Positions 34,363-42,742 of a stretch of DNA of 64,000 bases are shown here, piece by piece. This DNA is from Bacteroidaceae bacterium. GTDB lineage: Bacteria > Bacteroidota > Bacteroidia > Bacteroidales > Bacteroidaceae. Each line of letters starts with the position of its first letter. The first letter of the stretch is position 1. The notes beneath the pieces were generated by a model, which did not search any database, had not been told where the DNA came from, and saw only the letters and a program-made list of their open reading frames with translations. The stretch lies in the NCBI GenBank assembly GCA_017615835.1, contig JAFZZI010000031.1, forward strand, positions 1 to 64,000, in the 5' to 3' direction. Both the position numbers and the translations under genes were made by a program.

Positions 34363-36510
34363 ATGAAAAGAGTTGTTCTGATTCTGTCGCTTGCACTGCC
34401 TGGCCTGCTGTATGCACAGTCCGGAGATTTGCTGTCGGGTCACATTGACGATGTGGTCGTAACAGCTACCGGTACTCCCCATACGCTAAAGGATGTTCCC
34501 GTCCAGACGGAAGTTGTTTCACGGAAACAGATTGAGCAGCTTGGTGCCTCATCGTTCCAGGACATTCTTGAACAGCTCTGTCCCGGATTCGACTTCAACG
34601 CAGGCGACATGGGAAGCCAGATGACCATGAATGGCCTTGGCAACAGCTATATTCTGATTCTTATTGACGGTAAGAGACTGCACGGTGACAATGGGGGCGA
34701 AAATGACCTCGGACTGATAGACCCCAACAACATTGATCACATAGAGATTGTCAAAGGTGCAGGTAGCGCCCTATACGGGAGCGATGCCATCGCAGGAGTA
34801 ATCAATGTCATAACTAGAAGGCATGACAGCGAGGGGCTATACCTTGAGAACACTACCCGGACCGGCTCATTCATGGATCTGAGACAGCATAACAGTATCG
34901 GCTTCAGCGTCGGCAAACTGACATCACTGACAAATTTCCAGTTGCAGCATACCGATGGCTGGCAGAACACCGGCGAGGAAGACCCGGCACAGACGGAGTT
35001 CCATATATTTGATTCGAAAAACAAGACGGTAAACCGCTATACCAATTGGCAGGTAGCCGAGAGACTGACATACTCTGTCACGGACAGACTGAGCTTATAC
35101 GCTGAAGGTTCGCTGTATGGCAAGCGAATATTCCGCCCGACTGACGGAAAATACCCGTCATGTGACGTGAATACATTCGACATGATGTATCGTGACGCTT
35201 CAGCTTCCATAGGTGGCGGATACGATCTGCAGAGCGGAGACCGCATAACGTTGGACGTAGACTGGAACAGGCATGCCTATTACTACAGATATACTGCCAC
35301 GACTCTTGAGGACGGGTATGACCCGCAAGGAGATTTCACTCACTATTTCCCATATTTCGCAGGACAGAGTAATCTTCAGAGCGACCAGCAGCGCGCCATT
35401 GCAACGCTGAAGGGAGTGTTTGCGCTGCCCCACGGCAACACTCTGAACGGAGGAGCCGAATTCAGGTACGACTATCTGAACGCTCCAATGAGGGTGTTTG
35501 ACGGAACTGCTGATGACTGGACCGCTTCCATATATGCTCAGGACGAGTACAATGAAATAGAGTGGCTGAATGTCACTGCCGGAATAAGGCTGACACAAAA
35601 CAGAAGGTCTGGATTCAATGCCGCTCCCAAGCTTAGCGTAATGCTGAAGACCGGCGAATGGAGGTTCAGGGCCGGATGGAGCCGGGGCTTCAAGTCACCG
35701 ACGCCTAAAGAACTGTACTACAAATATCTCCGCACAATGGGAGCCACGACATTTCTATATGTCGGCAACACAAATCTGAAAGCCCAAACTTCAGATTATT
35801 GGTCAACCAGTATTGAATACAGCCACGGGGGATTTACGGCATCGGTAACAGGCTACCTGAACAAATTGGACAACATGATTACGCTGGTCAATATTCCCGT
35901 CAGTGAAATACCGCAGGGAACCGCTGAATATATGGGAGACGGCAGCGCACAGATTGTTCCGCGCCAGTACCGCAACATGGATAATGCAAGGACGTATGGA
36001 GCCGATGTATCGGTGACCTGGAGAATAACATCTGATTTAACAGTCGGCGCAGGCTACAGCTATCTTGACACAGAGGCTAACCTATACGATGCGAACCATG
36101 ACAGAATGAAGCATGTCATTATTGACGGAATGGCACACCACAAGGGCAATATCTACAGTACGTGGCAGCATAGGTTTGCAGACAACTACAGACTGGGACT
36201 GGGAATCTACGGCAGGGCAAGCAGCACACGCTATTACCAGAACAATGGTGACGGGAAAGCTTACCAGCTGTGGAGGCTGACTACGGCACACGATATCGGG
36301 AAAGGACGCAAGGGAGTTACATTCCGGGTCGAAGCCGGTATTGACAATATATTCAATTATGTGGACAGAACCCCGCATGGGCTCCATCTGGGTACTACAA
36401 ACGCCGGTCGGACCTGGTACTGCACATTGAGTGTCAGGTTTACTCACGGCAGGAAGATGGACACCCGCGACATTACACGGGAATCCGGATACTCGTCTGA
36501 CGATGAATGA
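34363..36510 (+). CDS. TonB-dependent outer-membrane corrinoid receptor (BtuB-like) 2
   Basis: A 715-residue receptor with signal peptide (residues 1-19, ending LLYAQ), no carboxypeptidase-like N-domain, a plug (VVVTATGTPHTLKDVPVQTE to ALYGSDAIAGVINVIT) and a 22-strand barrel ending CTLSVRFTHG, after which a hydrophilic 20-residue tail follows the usual terminal aromatic strand. It is cotranscribed with receptor 1 (10-nt gap) under the cobalamin riboswitch and precedes a lipoprotein chelatase by 44 nt. Sequence divergence from receptor 1 suggests a different ligand, such as another corrinoid or a tetrapyrrole precursor. The C-terminal extension beyond the barrel is atypical, since the last barrel residue is normally the C-terminus. 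Confidence 0.9.
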   Translation: MKRVVLILSLALPGLLYAQSGDLLSGHIDDVVVTATGTPHTLKDVPVQTEVVSRKQIEQLGASSFQDILEQLCPGFDFNAGDMGSQMTMNGLGNSYILILIDGKRLHGDNGGENDLGLIDPNNIDHIEIVKGAGSALYGSDAIAGVINVITRRHDSEGLYLENTTRTGSFMDLRQHNSIGFSVGKLTSLTNFQLQHTDGWQNTGEEDPAQTEFHIFDSKNKTVNRYTNWQVAERLTYSVTDRLSLYAEGSLYGKRIFRPTDGKYPSCDVNTFDMMYRDASASIGGGYDLQSGDRITLDVDWNRHAYYYRYTATTLEDGYDPQGDFTHYFPYFAGQSNLQSDQQRAIATLKGVFALPHGNTLNGGAEFRYDYLNAPMRVFDGTADDWTASIYAQDEYNEIEWLNVTAGIRLTQNRRSGFNAAPKLSVMLKTGEWRFRAGWSRGFKSPTPKELYYKYLRTMGATTFLYVGNTNLKAQTSDYWSTSIEYSHGGFTASVTGYLNKLDNMITLVNIPVSEIPQGTAEYMGDGSAQIVPRQYRNMDNARTYGADVSVTWRITSDLTVGAGYSYLDTEANLYDANHDRMKHVIIDGMAHHKGNIYSTWQHRFADNYRLGLGIYGRASSTRYYQNNGDGKAYQLWRLTTAHDIGKGRKGVTFRVEAGIDNIFNYVDRTPHGLHLGTTNAGRTWYCTLSVRFTHGRKMDTRDITRESGYSSDDE

Positions 36511-36554
36511 GAGAGTTTTCTTCTATAATTATCAACTTTTTTAGAAAAGAATTT

Positions 36555-37655
36555 ATGAAAAATTTCAGGTTTCTGATGACCGCTGCGGTGGTCACTGTAG
36601 TTGCAGCAGGTTTAACCGGATGCAACAAGGGAGAAGAGTTCAAGAGCAATTATCAAATCTATCAGGAAGCCGTTGACAATGCCGTATCTGCAGAGAAGAA
36701 GCATGACAACGTTATTCTGCTTGTCGCCTTCGGATCGACATGGGATCAGGCCTTCAAGACCTTCGACGCTACAAAGGAGACCTACAGGCAGAAATTCCCC
36801 GACTATGATATCTATCTGTCGTACTCTTCGGCAATATGCATCAATCGCGCCGCTGCCGGTGAGAACACCGATCCGCGCAACTATTATGCACCGAACTTCT
36901 GGCTACACGCTTTCGGAACGGCACAATACAAGAACATTGTTGTTCAGTCTCTTCAGGTTATCCCGGGTGAGGAGTATGCACGTGTAATAAACTACATGAA
37001 AGACTTCGCCAACAACCATACCGGCGACATTGACGACAAGTATCTGAGCGAAGTTGAACTGAGACTTGGAGTTCCACTGCTTCAGGATTCCGAGGAGGAC
37101 GTCAAAGAAGTTGCAAAACGCCTGAACCTTCTGTACAAGGACAAGGCAGCCGAGGGGGTCGTGGCTTTCATGGGTCATGGAAACCCCGACTCGTATGACA
37201 CCTACAAGGCTAACATCCGCTACACTGAACTGGAAGAGGCTCTTCAGGCTCACAGCAAGAACTACTTTGTCGGCACTGTCGACATGATGGGAAACTTCAA
37301 GACAAATGTTCTCAAGCGCATGATTGAAGCAGGTATCAATAGCGGCAAGGTGTTCTGCCACCCGTTGATGTCAATAGACGGTGACCACGGCCACAACGAC
37401 ATGGCAGGCAACGACTGCCCGGAAGGTGTTGAGAAGTTCTCCGACCTTGAGGAGAATGAAGAGGGTGAAGTTGAGGATTGCAGCTGGAAAGTATATTTCA
37501 ATCTGGCCGGATATGAATGCAACAACAACACGATGATAGATAAGGGTCTGCTGGAACTTCCGTCAATCCGCGAGATCTGGATGAACCACACTCAGGATGC
37601 CATCAACGGCGAACCACTTGATTTCTATCACAGCATGTATCCCGAGGCTGAGTAA
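36555..37655 (+). CDS. cbiK: CbiK-type sirohydrochlorin cobaltochelatase, lipoprotein form
   Basis: A 366-residue class II chelatase related to CbiK, which inserts cobalt in sirohydrochlorin in the anaerobic B12 route. The ATG at 36555 gives a lipoprotein signal (VVTVVAAGLTGC, Cys23), so this copy is predicted to be anchored outside the cytoplasm. Conserved elements include VILLVAFGSTWDQAF, the metal-binding His in VAFMGHGNPDS, VDMMGNFKTN and a second His cluster in SIDGDHGHNDMAG. A periplasmic CbiK is known in Desulfovibrio vulgaris. A Glu/Asp-rich insertion (LEENEEGEVED) near residue 300 is unusual. Position between two outer-membrane receptors and an ABC importer under one riboswitch suggests a role in uptake rather than, or in addition to, de novo synthesis. 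Direction of metal transfer is unknown. Confidence 0.9.
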   Translation: MKNFRFLMTAAVVTVVAAGLTGCNKGEEFKSNYQIYQEAVDNAVSAEKKHDNVILLVAFGSTWDQAFKTFDATKETYRQKFPDYDIYLSYSSAICINRAAAGENTDPRNYYAPNFWLHAFGTAQYKNIVVQSLQVIPGEEYARVINYMKDFANNHTGDIDDKYLSEVELRLGVPLLQDSEEDVKEVAKRLNLLYKDKAAEGVVAFMGHGNPDSYDTYKANIRYTELEEALQAHSKNYFVGTVDMMGNFKTNVLKRMIEAGINSGKVFCHPLMSIDGDHGHNDMAGNDCPEGVEKFSDLEENEEGEVEDCSWKVYFNLAGYECNNNTMIDKGLLELPSIREIWMNHTQDAINGEPLDFYHSMYPEAE

Positions 37656-37668
37656 TAATCTTTTTTAG

Positions 37669-37676
37669 TATATTTG
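37669..37676 (+). promoter_or_regulatory. Internal -7 box ahead of importer genes
   Basis: TATATTTG, an exact TAnnTTTG match, between cbiK and the binding-protein gene. Transcription would start about 37682, exactly at the base of a strong hairpin. Confidence 0.45.
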
Positions 37677-37681
37677 ACGGT

Positions 37682-37724
37682 CCGTCCTGTCATGCGGCAC
37701 TAAATGACCGCACGGGCAGGACGG
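37682..37724 (+). other. Intercistronic hairpin
   Basis: CCGTCCTG (37682-37689) pairs with CAGGACGG (37717-37724), and TGCGG (37693-37697) with CCGCA (37708-37712), around a 10-nt loop with an asymmetric internal loop of 3 and 4 nt. No U-tract, so not a standard terminator; it could protect the 5' end or limit read-through between cbiK and the importer genes. Confidence 0.7.
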
Positions 37725-37748
37725 GTTGTCTTTAAAGCCTTGGCTTTT

Positions 37749-38915
37749 ATGAACAAATGGAAACTGGCGCTACTGTGCTGCACGGTTCTGACACTTGTCG
37801 GTGCCTGCCGCAACGCCGGACGCAATCAGACAGGACGGGGAAGAATCTCTGTTGTGGGGATGAAGGCTGACTCTGCCAGATTTGAAAGGCTTGATATAAA
37901 ATATGCCGGAGGATTTTCTCTGACATACGACGACGGTGTCTGTCTTGTTGACATTCAAGACCCGCAGAAAGAGGAAAGCCAGTCATTCCACTATGCCCTG
38001 GTGCGGAGAGGATCCACACACCCTGCCCTGCCCAAAGATTATACTGTCATCGAGGTTCCGGTCAGAAGAGTAATCTGCATGACCTCGTTGCAGTTGTCAA
38101 ACTTCATCAAGCTCGGAGCAACCGATGCCGTTGCCGGTATTACCAGTACGAGACATCTTTTCAACGAAGAAATGAACCGGAGAATAGCAGACGGACGGAC
38201 TCACAAGATTGGCATTGAGGGGAACTTCGACAATGAGGTCATAATGGGAGTGAATCCAGACCTTATACTTATTTCGCCATTCAAACGAGGAGGCTATTCT
38301 GCACTTAAGGATGTGGACATAACTCTAGTTCCCCATCTGGGATACAAGGAGACTACTCCGCTCGGACAAGCCGAATGGGTCAAATTTATAGGTCTGCTGC
38401 TGGGTATGGAAACTGATGCTGAGAATGTGTTTGACGAAATTGAGAAACGCTACACCGAACTGGCATCACTCGCAAAGAATGCAAATGGTCGTCCTGTAGT
38501 GTTCAGCGGAGAAATACAAGGGGGAAACTGGTATGCCGTGGGCGGTAACAGTTTCCTGGCCAACATTTTCAGAGATGCCGGAGCTGACTACTTTTTGAAG
38601 GATGACAATCACTCGGGCGGTGTAACGCTCGACTACGAAGTTGTTTACAGTCAGGCCGCAAACGCTGATTATTGGCGTATTGTCAACAGCTACAACGGTG
38701 ATTTCTCATATGGTGCACTGATGGACGAGGATGCCAGGTATGCCGACTTCAAGGCATTCAGGGACAAGGGTGTCATCTATTGCAATATGAGCCGGAAGCC
38801 CTTCTACGAAAGCATGCCGATGGAACCGGAACTGGTTCTTTCCGATTTCATCAAGGTTTTCCATCCTGAACTGCTGCCCGATTACCAGCCTGTATATTAC
38901 GAACTGCTGAAATGA
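37749..38915 (+). CDS. ABC importer substrate-binding lipoprotein (BtuF-like)
   Basis: A 388-residue binding protein of the siderophore/cobalamin (FecB/BtuF) class. The ATG at 37749 gives a lipoprotein signal ending LVGAC. The fold's two lobes are recognisable: VPVRRVICMTSLQLSNFIKLGATDAVAGITS begins lobe one, and NPDLILISPF with the linker helix WVKFIGLLLGMETDAENVFDEIEKRY leads to lobe two (GGNSFLANIFRDAGADYFLKD). Its stop overlaps the permease start by 4 nt. The neighbours argue for corrinoid binding, but the large lobe insertions relative to E. coli BtuF leave room for heme or other tetrapyrroles. Confidence 0.88.
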   Translation: MNKWKLALLCCTVLTLVGACRNAGRNQTGRGRISVVGMKADSARFERLDIKYAGGFSLTYDDGVCLVDIQDPQKEESQSFHYALVRRGSTHPALPKDYTVIEVPVRRVICMTSLQLSNFIKLGATDAVAGITSTRHLFNEEMNRRIADGRTHKIGIEGNFDNEVIMGVNPDLILISPFKRGGYSALKDVDITLVPHLGYKETTPLGQAEWVKFIGLLLGMETDAENVFDEIEKRYTELASLAKNANGRPVVFSGEIQGGNWYAVGGNSFLANIFRDAGADYFLKDDNHSGGVTLDYEVVYSQAANADYWRIVNSYNGDFSYGALMDEDARYADFKAFRDKGVIYCNMSRKPFYESMPMEPELVLSDFIKVFHPELLPDYQPVYYELLK

Positions 38916-39952
38916 AACGCTCGGTGATGCCATACATGCTGCTGATAACAGCACTTATCGTGTTTGTATTCATGCTTAACCTGTTGCTGGGATCTGTGAG
39001 CATACCCTTCCGTGCGGTGTGGAACATCATCTGGAACGCCGGAGGAAATGACATCATACAGCAGAACATAGTACTGAAGTCCAGGCTTCCGCAAGCTGTC
39101 ACGGCTATTGTGGCCGGTGCCGGGCTCTCAATAAGCGGTCTCCAGATGCAGACTGTATTCAGAAACCCGCTGGCAGGTCCGTCTGTGCTGGGTATCAGCT
39201 CCGGTGCAAGCATGGGAGTGGCATTTGTGGTTCTATTATCAGGCAGCATAGGCGGTGTTGCTCTTAGCAGACTCGGGTTTGCCGGTGACATGGCTATGAC
39301 TGTCGGAGCTATCGCCGGATCGCTTTCAGTCATGGCTCTCATAGTATATGTGTCCCAGAAGGTTAAAGGCAACGTCACCCTTCTTATTATTGGAGTCATG
39401 ATCGGATACGTAGCTAACGCAATCATCGGTGTCCTGAAGTTTTTCAGCGTCGAAGAGGACATACGTGCTTTTGTGGTATGGGGACTGGGCAGTTTTGCCA
39501 GGGTTTCAGGAAACCAGACTACCTTGTTCTTCTACATGATGATTATAGTCCTGCCTCTGTCATTTCTGCTGGTCAAGACACTTAACCTTCTTCTGCTTGG
39601 CGATGCATATGCCCGCAATCTCGGTCTGAACATAAAGAGAGCACGTATGTATGTCATCAGCTACTCCGGCATTCTGGTAGCTATCGTAACAGCTTATTGC
39701 GGTCCTATCAACTTTCTGGGACTGGCGGTACCGCATCTCTGCAGAGGCATATTCAAGACATCGGACCATAGGACCCTGACTCCGGCATGTATTCTGGTGG
39801 GGGCATTGTTCGCGCTGACCTGCAATCTTATTGCGCGCATGCCGGGCATTGAGGGTGCACTGCCGGTAAACTCTGTTACTGCTCTGGTGGGAGCTCCTGT
39901 CGTAATCACCGTACTTTTCAGGAAGAGACGGAACAACGGAATCGCGGAATGA
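38912..39952 (+). CDS. ABC importer permease, FecCD/BtuC family
   Basis: A 346-residue permease with about ten hydrophobic segments. Family signatures include GLSISGLQMQTVFRNPLAGPSVLGISSGA near residues 70-100, the GLGSF and LGLNIKRAR coupling region, and GPINFLGLAVPHLCRGIFKTSDHR that contacts the ATPase. The C-terminus (GAPVVITVLFRKRRN) is typical. It overlaps the binding-protein gene by 4 nt (ATGA) and is followed by the ATPase gene 1 nt after its stop. By analogy with BtuC it forms a dimer with two copies of the ATPase. Substrate is inferred to be a corrinoid. Confidence 0.92.
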   Translation: MKRSVMPYMLLITALIVFVFMLNLLLGSVSIPFRAVWNIIWNAGGNDIIQQNIVLKSRLPQAVTAIVAGAGLSISGLQMQTVFRNPLAGPSVLGISSGASMGVAFVVLLSGSIGGVALSRLGFAGDMAMTVGAIAGSLSVMALIVYVSQKVKGNVTLLIIGVMIGYVANAIIGVLKFFSVEEDIRAFVVWGLGSFARVSGNQTTLFFYMMIIVLPLSFLLVKTLNLLLLGDAYARNLGLNIKRARMYVISYSGILVAIVTAYCGPINFLGLAVPHLCRGIFKTSDHRTLTPACILVGALFALTCNLIARMPGIEGALPVNSVTALVGAPVVITVLFRKRRNNGIAE

Positions 39953-39953
39953 C

Positions 39954-40964
39954 ATGAAGAAGGAGACGATTAGGATAGATTCACTTAGCACCGGCTACCG
40001 GCTGAAGAGAGAGGTCCGGGTAGTAGCAAGAAATATAAATGCCTCGATTCACAGCGGTGAACTGACTTGTCTTTTGGGAGCCAACGGTGCCGGCAAATCA
40101 ACACTTCTGCGAACTTTGGCTGCGTTTCAGCCTCCCATAGACGGAAGTATCAGAATAATGGGCAGAAACATCAATGAATTCAGCGACAAGGAGCTGTCCA
40201 AAGCCATCGGCGTAGTCCTGACAGAAAAGGTGGATATCCGCAACATGAGCGTTGAAGATCTGGTCGGTTTGGGACGAAGTCCATACACTGGGTTCTGGGG
40301 CATACTGGACGATACTGACCGCCAGGTTGTCAGGGATGCACTCGCAATGGTAAAGATAGAGATGCTGAAAGACCGGATGACAGATACGCTCAGCGATGGA
40401 GAAAGACAGAAGGTTATGATTGCTAAGGTTCTTGCACAGCAGACTCCGATAATCTTTCTCGATGAACCTACAGCCTTTCTTGACTATCCGAGCAAGGTAG
40501 AGATCATGCAGCTGCTGCACAGTCTGTCACGCAACGAGAACAAGACGGTTTTCCTGTCAACGCACGATCTTGAGTTGGCACTTCAGATTGCGGACAAGAT
40601 ATGGCTGATGGACAAAGAGAAAGGTGTAGTGATCGGGACTCCAGAAGACTTGTCATACGACGGTAGCCTCAGCAGTTTCTTCAACAGGCGCGGCATAGTA
40701 TTCGATGTTGGAAACGGCCTGTTCAGAATAGACAACGAATGTAGCAGAAGCGTCTGCCTCACCGGCAACCGGAAACTGTTTCCGCTGGTGCGGAAGGCCC
40801 TGCAGCGAAACGGGATAAGTACCTTGACCGAAAGCACCGGCTGCACAGACATTGAAGTCAACGTCTCAGAGAGTGATACAGGACTTGAATTCACCGTAAA
40901 ACGCGATGGAAAGCCTGATATGAATGTCAGCGGCATCAATGGACTGCTTGAATCAGTTCAGTAG
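39954..40964 (+). CDS. ABC importer ATPase (BtuD-like) with C-terminal extension
   Basis: A 336-residue ATPase. Walker A is LGANGAGKST near residues 43-52, the Q-loop area reads IGVVLTEK, the signature is LSDGERQ (normally LSGGQ), and Walker B is IIFLDEPTAFLD, with the switch His in STHDLE. These belong to the siderophore/B12 importer class. The protein is about 80 residues longer than BtuD; the extra C-terminal part (from about 255) contains NECSRSVCLTGNRKLFPLV and TLTESTGCTDIEVNV, apparently a small regulatory domain of alpha-beta type seen on some Bacteroidetes homologues. The gene ends in a 7-nt convergent overlap with cbiJD. Confidence 0.9.
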   Translation: MKKETIRIDSLSTGYRLKREVRVVARNINASIHSGELTCLLGANGAGKSTLLRTLAAFQPPIDGSIRIMGRNINEFSDKELSKAIGVVLTEKVDIRNMSVEDLVGLGRSPYTGFWGILDDTDRQVVRDALAMVKIEMLKDRMTDTLSDGERQKVMIAKVLAQQTPIIFLDEPTAFLDYPSKVEIMQLLHSLSRNENKTVFLSTHDLELALQIADKIWLMDKEKGVVIGTPEDLSYDGSLSSFFNRRGIVFDVGNGLFRIDNECSRSVCLTGNRKLFPLVRKALQRNGISTLTESTGCTDIEVNVSESDTGLEFTVKRDGKPDMNVSGINGLLESVQ

Positions 40965-42742
40965 ATCCTACCCTCTTCATCAATCAGCAGAATTGTCAGG
41001 GTACCGTCTGGAAGAAGAGGGTCGCAGTGCGAATGGCAATGCGACAGAACTGTCTTACTGAAACTCTCCAAGTATTCGGGGGGGACTATGTTCCATAAGT
41101 CACGAGCCAGAGTAATGTTACGGGCGGCAGCAACAACTCTTTCCGGGCAAGAAGACTGACGTACAAGAGAACAGACAAAATCAATATTCATTGTGCCTAG
41201 TTTACTATGGGTGTCGAGACTGCCTTCGGCAAGTTTTACCGCCTTGCCAATCATAACTCCCATTGTTACCTGCCTTATTTTCAGATCAGCGGCAATTCTG
41301 AGTGTTTCTCCGATATAGTTGCCATAATGTACAAAAGCCTGCGGAGGAAGATCTGGATAGACAGCCTTTACGAAACGCTCGCTTCTGGCTCCTGAGTTGA
41401 TAACAAGTCGGCTGGCACCTACGGCCACACATACTTCAACCTCGCGTCTTATGGCTTCGACAAATGCTTCTGACGAGAATGGAATCACAATACCCGAAGT
41501 GCCAATTATGGATATTCCGCCGACAATCCCCAGCTTGGGGTTGAAAGTTCGCTGAGCCAGTTCCTCGCCATGAGGTACGGAAACTGTCACATCAAGACCT
41601 CCGTCATAGATAGTTGTCAGGGCTTCAGTTATCATCTTCCGCGGTATTGGGTTGATTGCCGGCTCACCAGGTTCAATACCCAAACCTGGCAGAGTAACCC
41701 TCCCCACTCCGCATCCCTGAAGAAAATGGATGCCTGGGGTTTTGCTGAGAGTCACGCTAACCGAAACGGTACATCCGTCAGTCACATCGGGATCGTCTCC
41801 GGCATCTTTTACCACAGATGCCGTTGCACTGTCTTTTCCGACAATTGTACGGGAAACAGGCAGTGTCATTACTTCACCGTCAGGAATTGAAAAACTCACA
41901 TCACTCTGTTCTTCGCCTGTTATCAGGGCAAGTAGAGCCGCCCGGGCTGCTGCAGTTGCACAAGCACCTGTAGTGTACCCGCTACGCAACGGGAAACAGC
42001 CCGGCAAAAGACGTTCGATCTGTTTTCGAAGCCCATGTTCCCCTGTCACAGTAATGAACGATGACGGCAGTTCTGGCCTTTTCACCGCATAAACGGGTAT
42101 GCCCAACGATGCGGCTGCTGACACTTTGCCGACAAATCCACCGGATAACCCGCTCTCTTTGGTAAGTACTGCCTGAGGCTTCAGCTCTCTCATAAGAGAC
42201 TCCTCTGGTTCATCATTATGGTAAAAAACAAGATTGTCACTGTCAAAACCCTGATCCACTGCTGATTTTACCGACTCTTCACGGTCAAGAATCCTGAACC
42301 AGCACCGGTTATTCATCCAGTATCTCTTCAATTTGCCGATTGTCTGTACACCGGTAAGTGCAAGCAAACTCTCAATACCGTCCCCTAGCAGACGTTCCAC
42401 AGCGTCATCATACCCGTCGCACCAGATTACATCGTCCGTCCTTGGCGGATAGACACGTTCTACGCGTATTACGGGAACTCCCAGCATCGAAGACACCTTT
42501 TCTACAGTATCATGTAGCCGGACAGCAAAAGGATGTGCAGCGTCAATGAGCAGACGGATGCCGTTGCTGCGGCAGAATTCTGTCAGTTCCCCGAAATCCT
42601 TGGCTCCGGTAACCTGGATTCCGTTACGGGTATCAACCTGCTGTCGTTCACCTCGGGTAGAGTAATAGAAGGTTTTGCCCGTCTGATCGGCCACCTTTGC
42701 CGCCAGCCGGCCTTCAGTAGTGCCTCCAAGTATGAGAATCAT
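40958..42742 (-). CDS. cbiJD: CbiJ-CbiD fusion: precorrin-6A reductase / cobalt-precorrin-5B C1-methyltransferase
   Basis: A 594-residue two-domain enzyme of the anaerobic corrin pathway. Residues 1-245 are CbiJ/CobK, starting MILILGGTTEGRLAA, with DAAHPFAVRLHD and LALTGVQTIGKL typical of this NAD(P)H reductase of cobalt-precorrin-6A. Residues about 250-594 are CbiD, opening with RSGYTTGACATAA (253-265), then GVGRVTLPGL, the glycine-rich GIVGGISIIGTSGIV, and MGVMIGKAVKLAEG. CbiD methylates C1. Fusion of these two is unusual in enterics, where they are separate genes. It is the last gene of the operon, overlapping cbiGF by 4 nt, and converges on the importer ATPase with a 7-nt overlap. Confidence 0.93.
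   Translation of the reverse strand: MILILGGTTEGRLAAKVADQTGKTFYYSTRGERQQVDTRNGIQVTGAKDFGELTEFCRSNGIRLLIDAAHPFAVRLHDTVEKVSSMLGVPVIRVERVYPPRTDDVIWCDGYDDAVERLLGDGIESLLALTGVQTIGKLKRYWMNNRCWFRILDREESVKSAVDQGFDSDNLVFYHNDEPEESLMRELKPQAVLTKESGLSGGFVGKVSAAASLGIPVYAVKRPELPSSFITVTGEHGLRKQIERLLPGCFPLRSGYTTGACATAAARAALLALITGEEQSDVSFSIPDGEVMTLPVSRTIVGKDSATASVVKDAGDDPDVTDGCTVSVSVTLSKTPGIHFLQGCGVGRVTLPGLGIEPGEPAINPIPRKMITEALTTIYDGGLDVTVSVPHGEELAQRTFNPKLGIVGGISIIGTSGIVIPFSSEAFVEAIRREVEVCVAVGASRLVINSGARSERFVKAVYPDLPPQAFVHYGNYIGETLRIAADLKIRQVTMGVMIGKAVKLAEGSLDTHSKLGTMNIDFVCSLVRQSSCPERVVAAARNITLARDLWNIVPPEYLESFSKTVLSHCHSHCDPLLPDGTLTILLIDEEGRIY

Noticed and set aside
37682-37724. Second riboswitch before the importer genes
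   Set aside because: Only a simple two-part stem of 43 nt; none of the conserved cobalamin-aptamer words are present.
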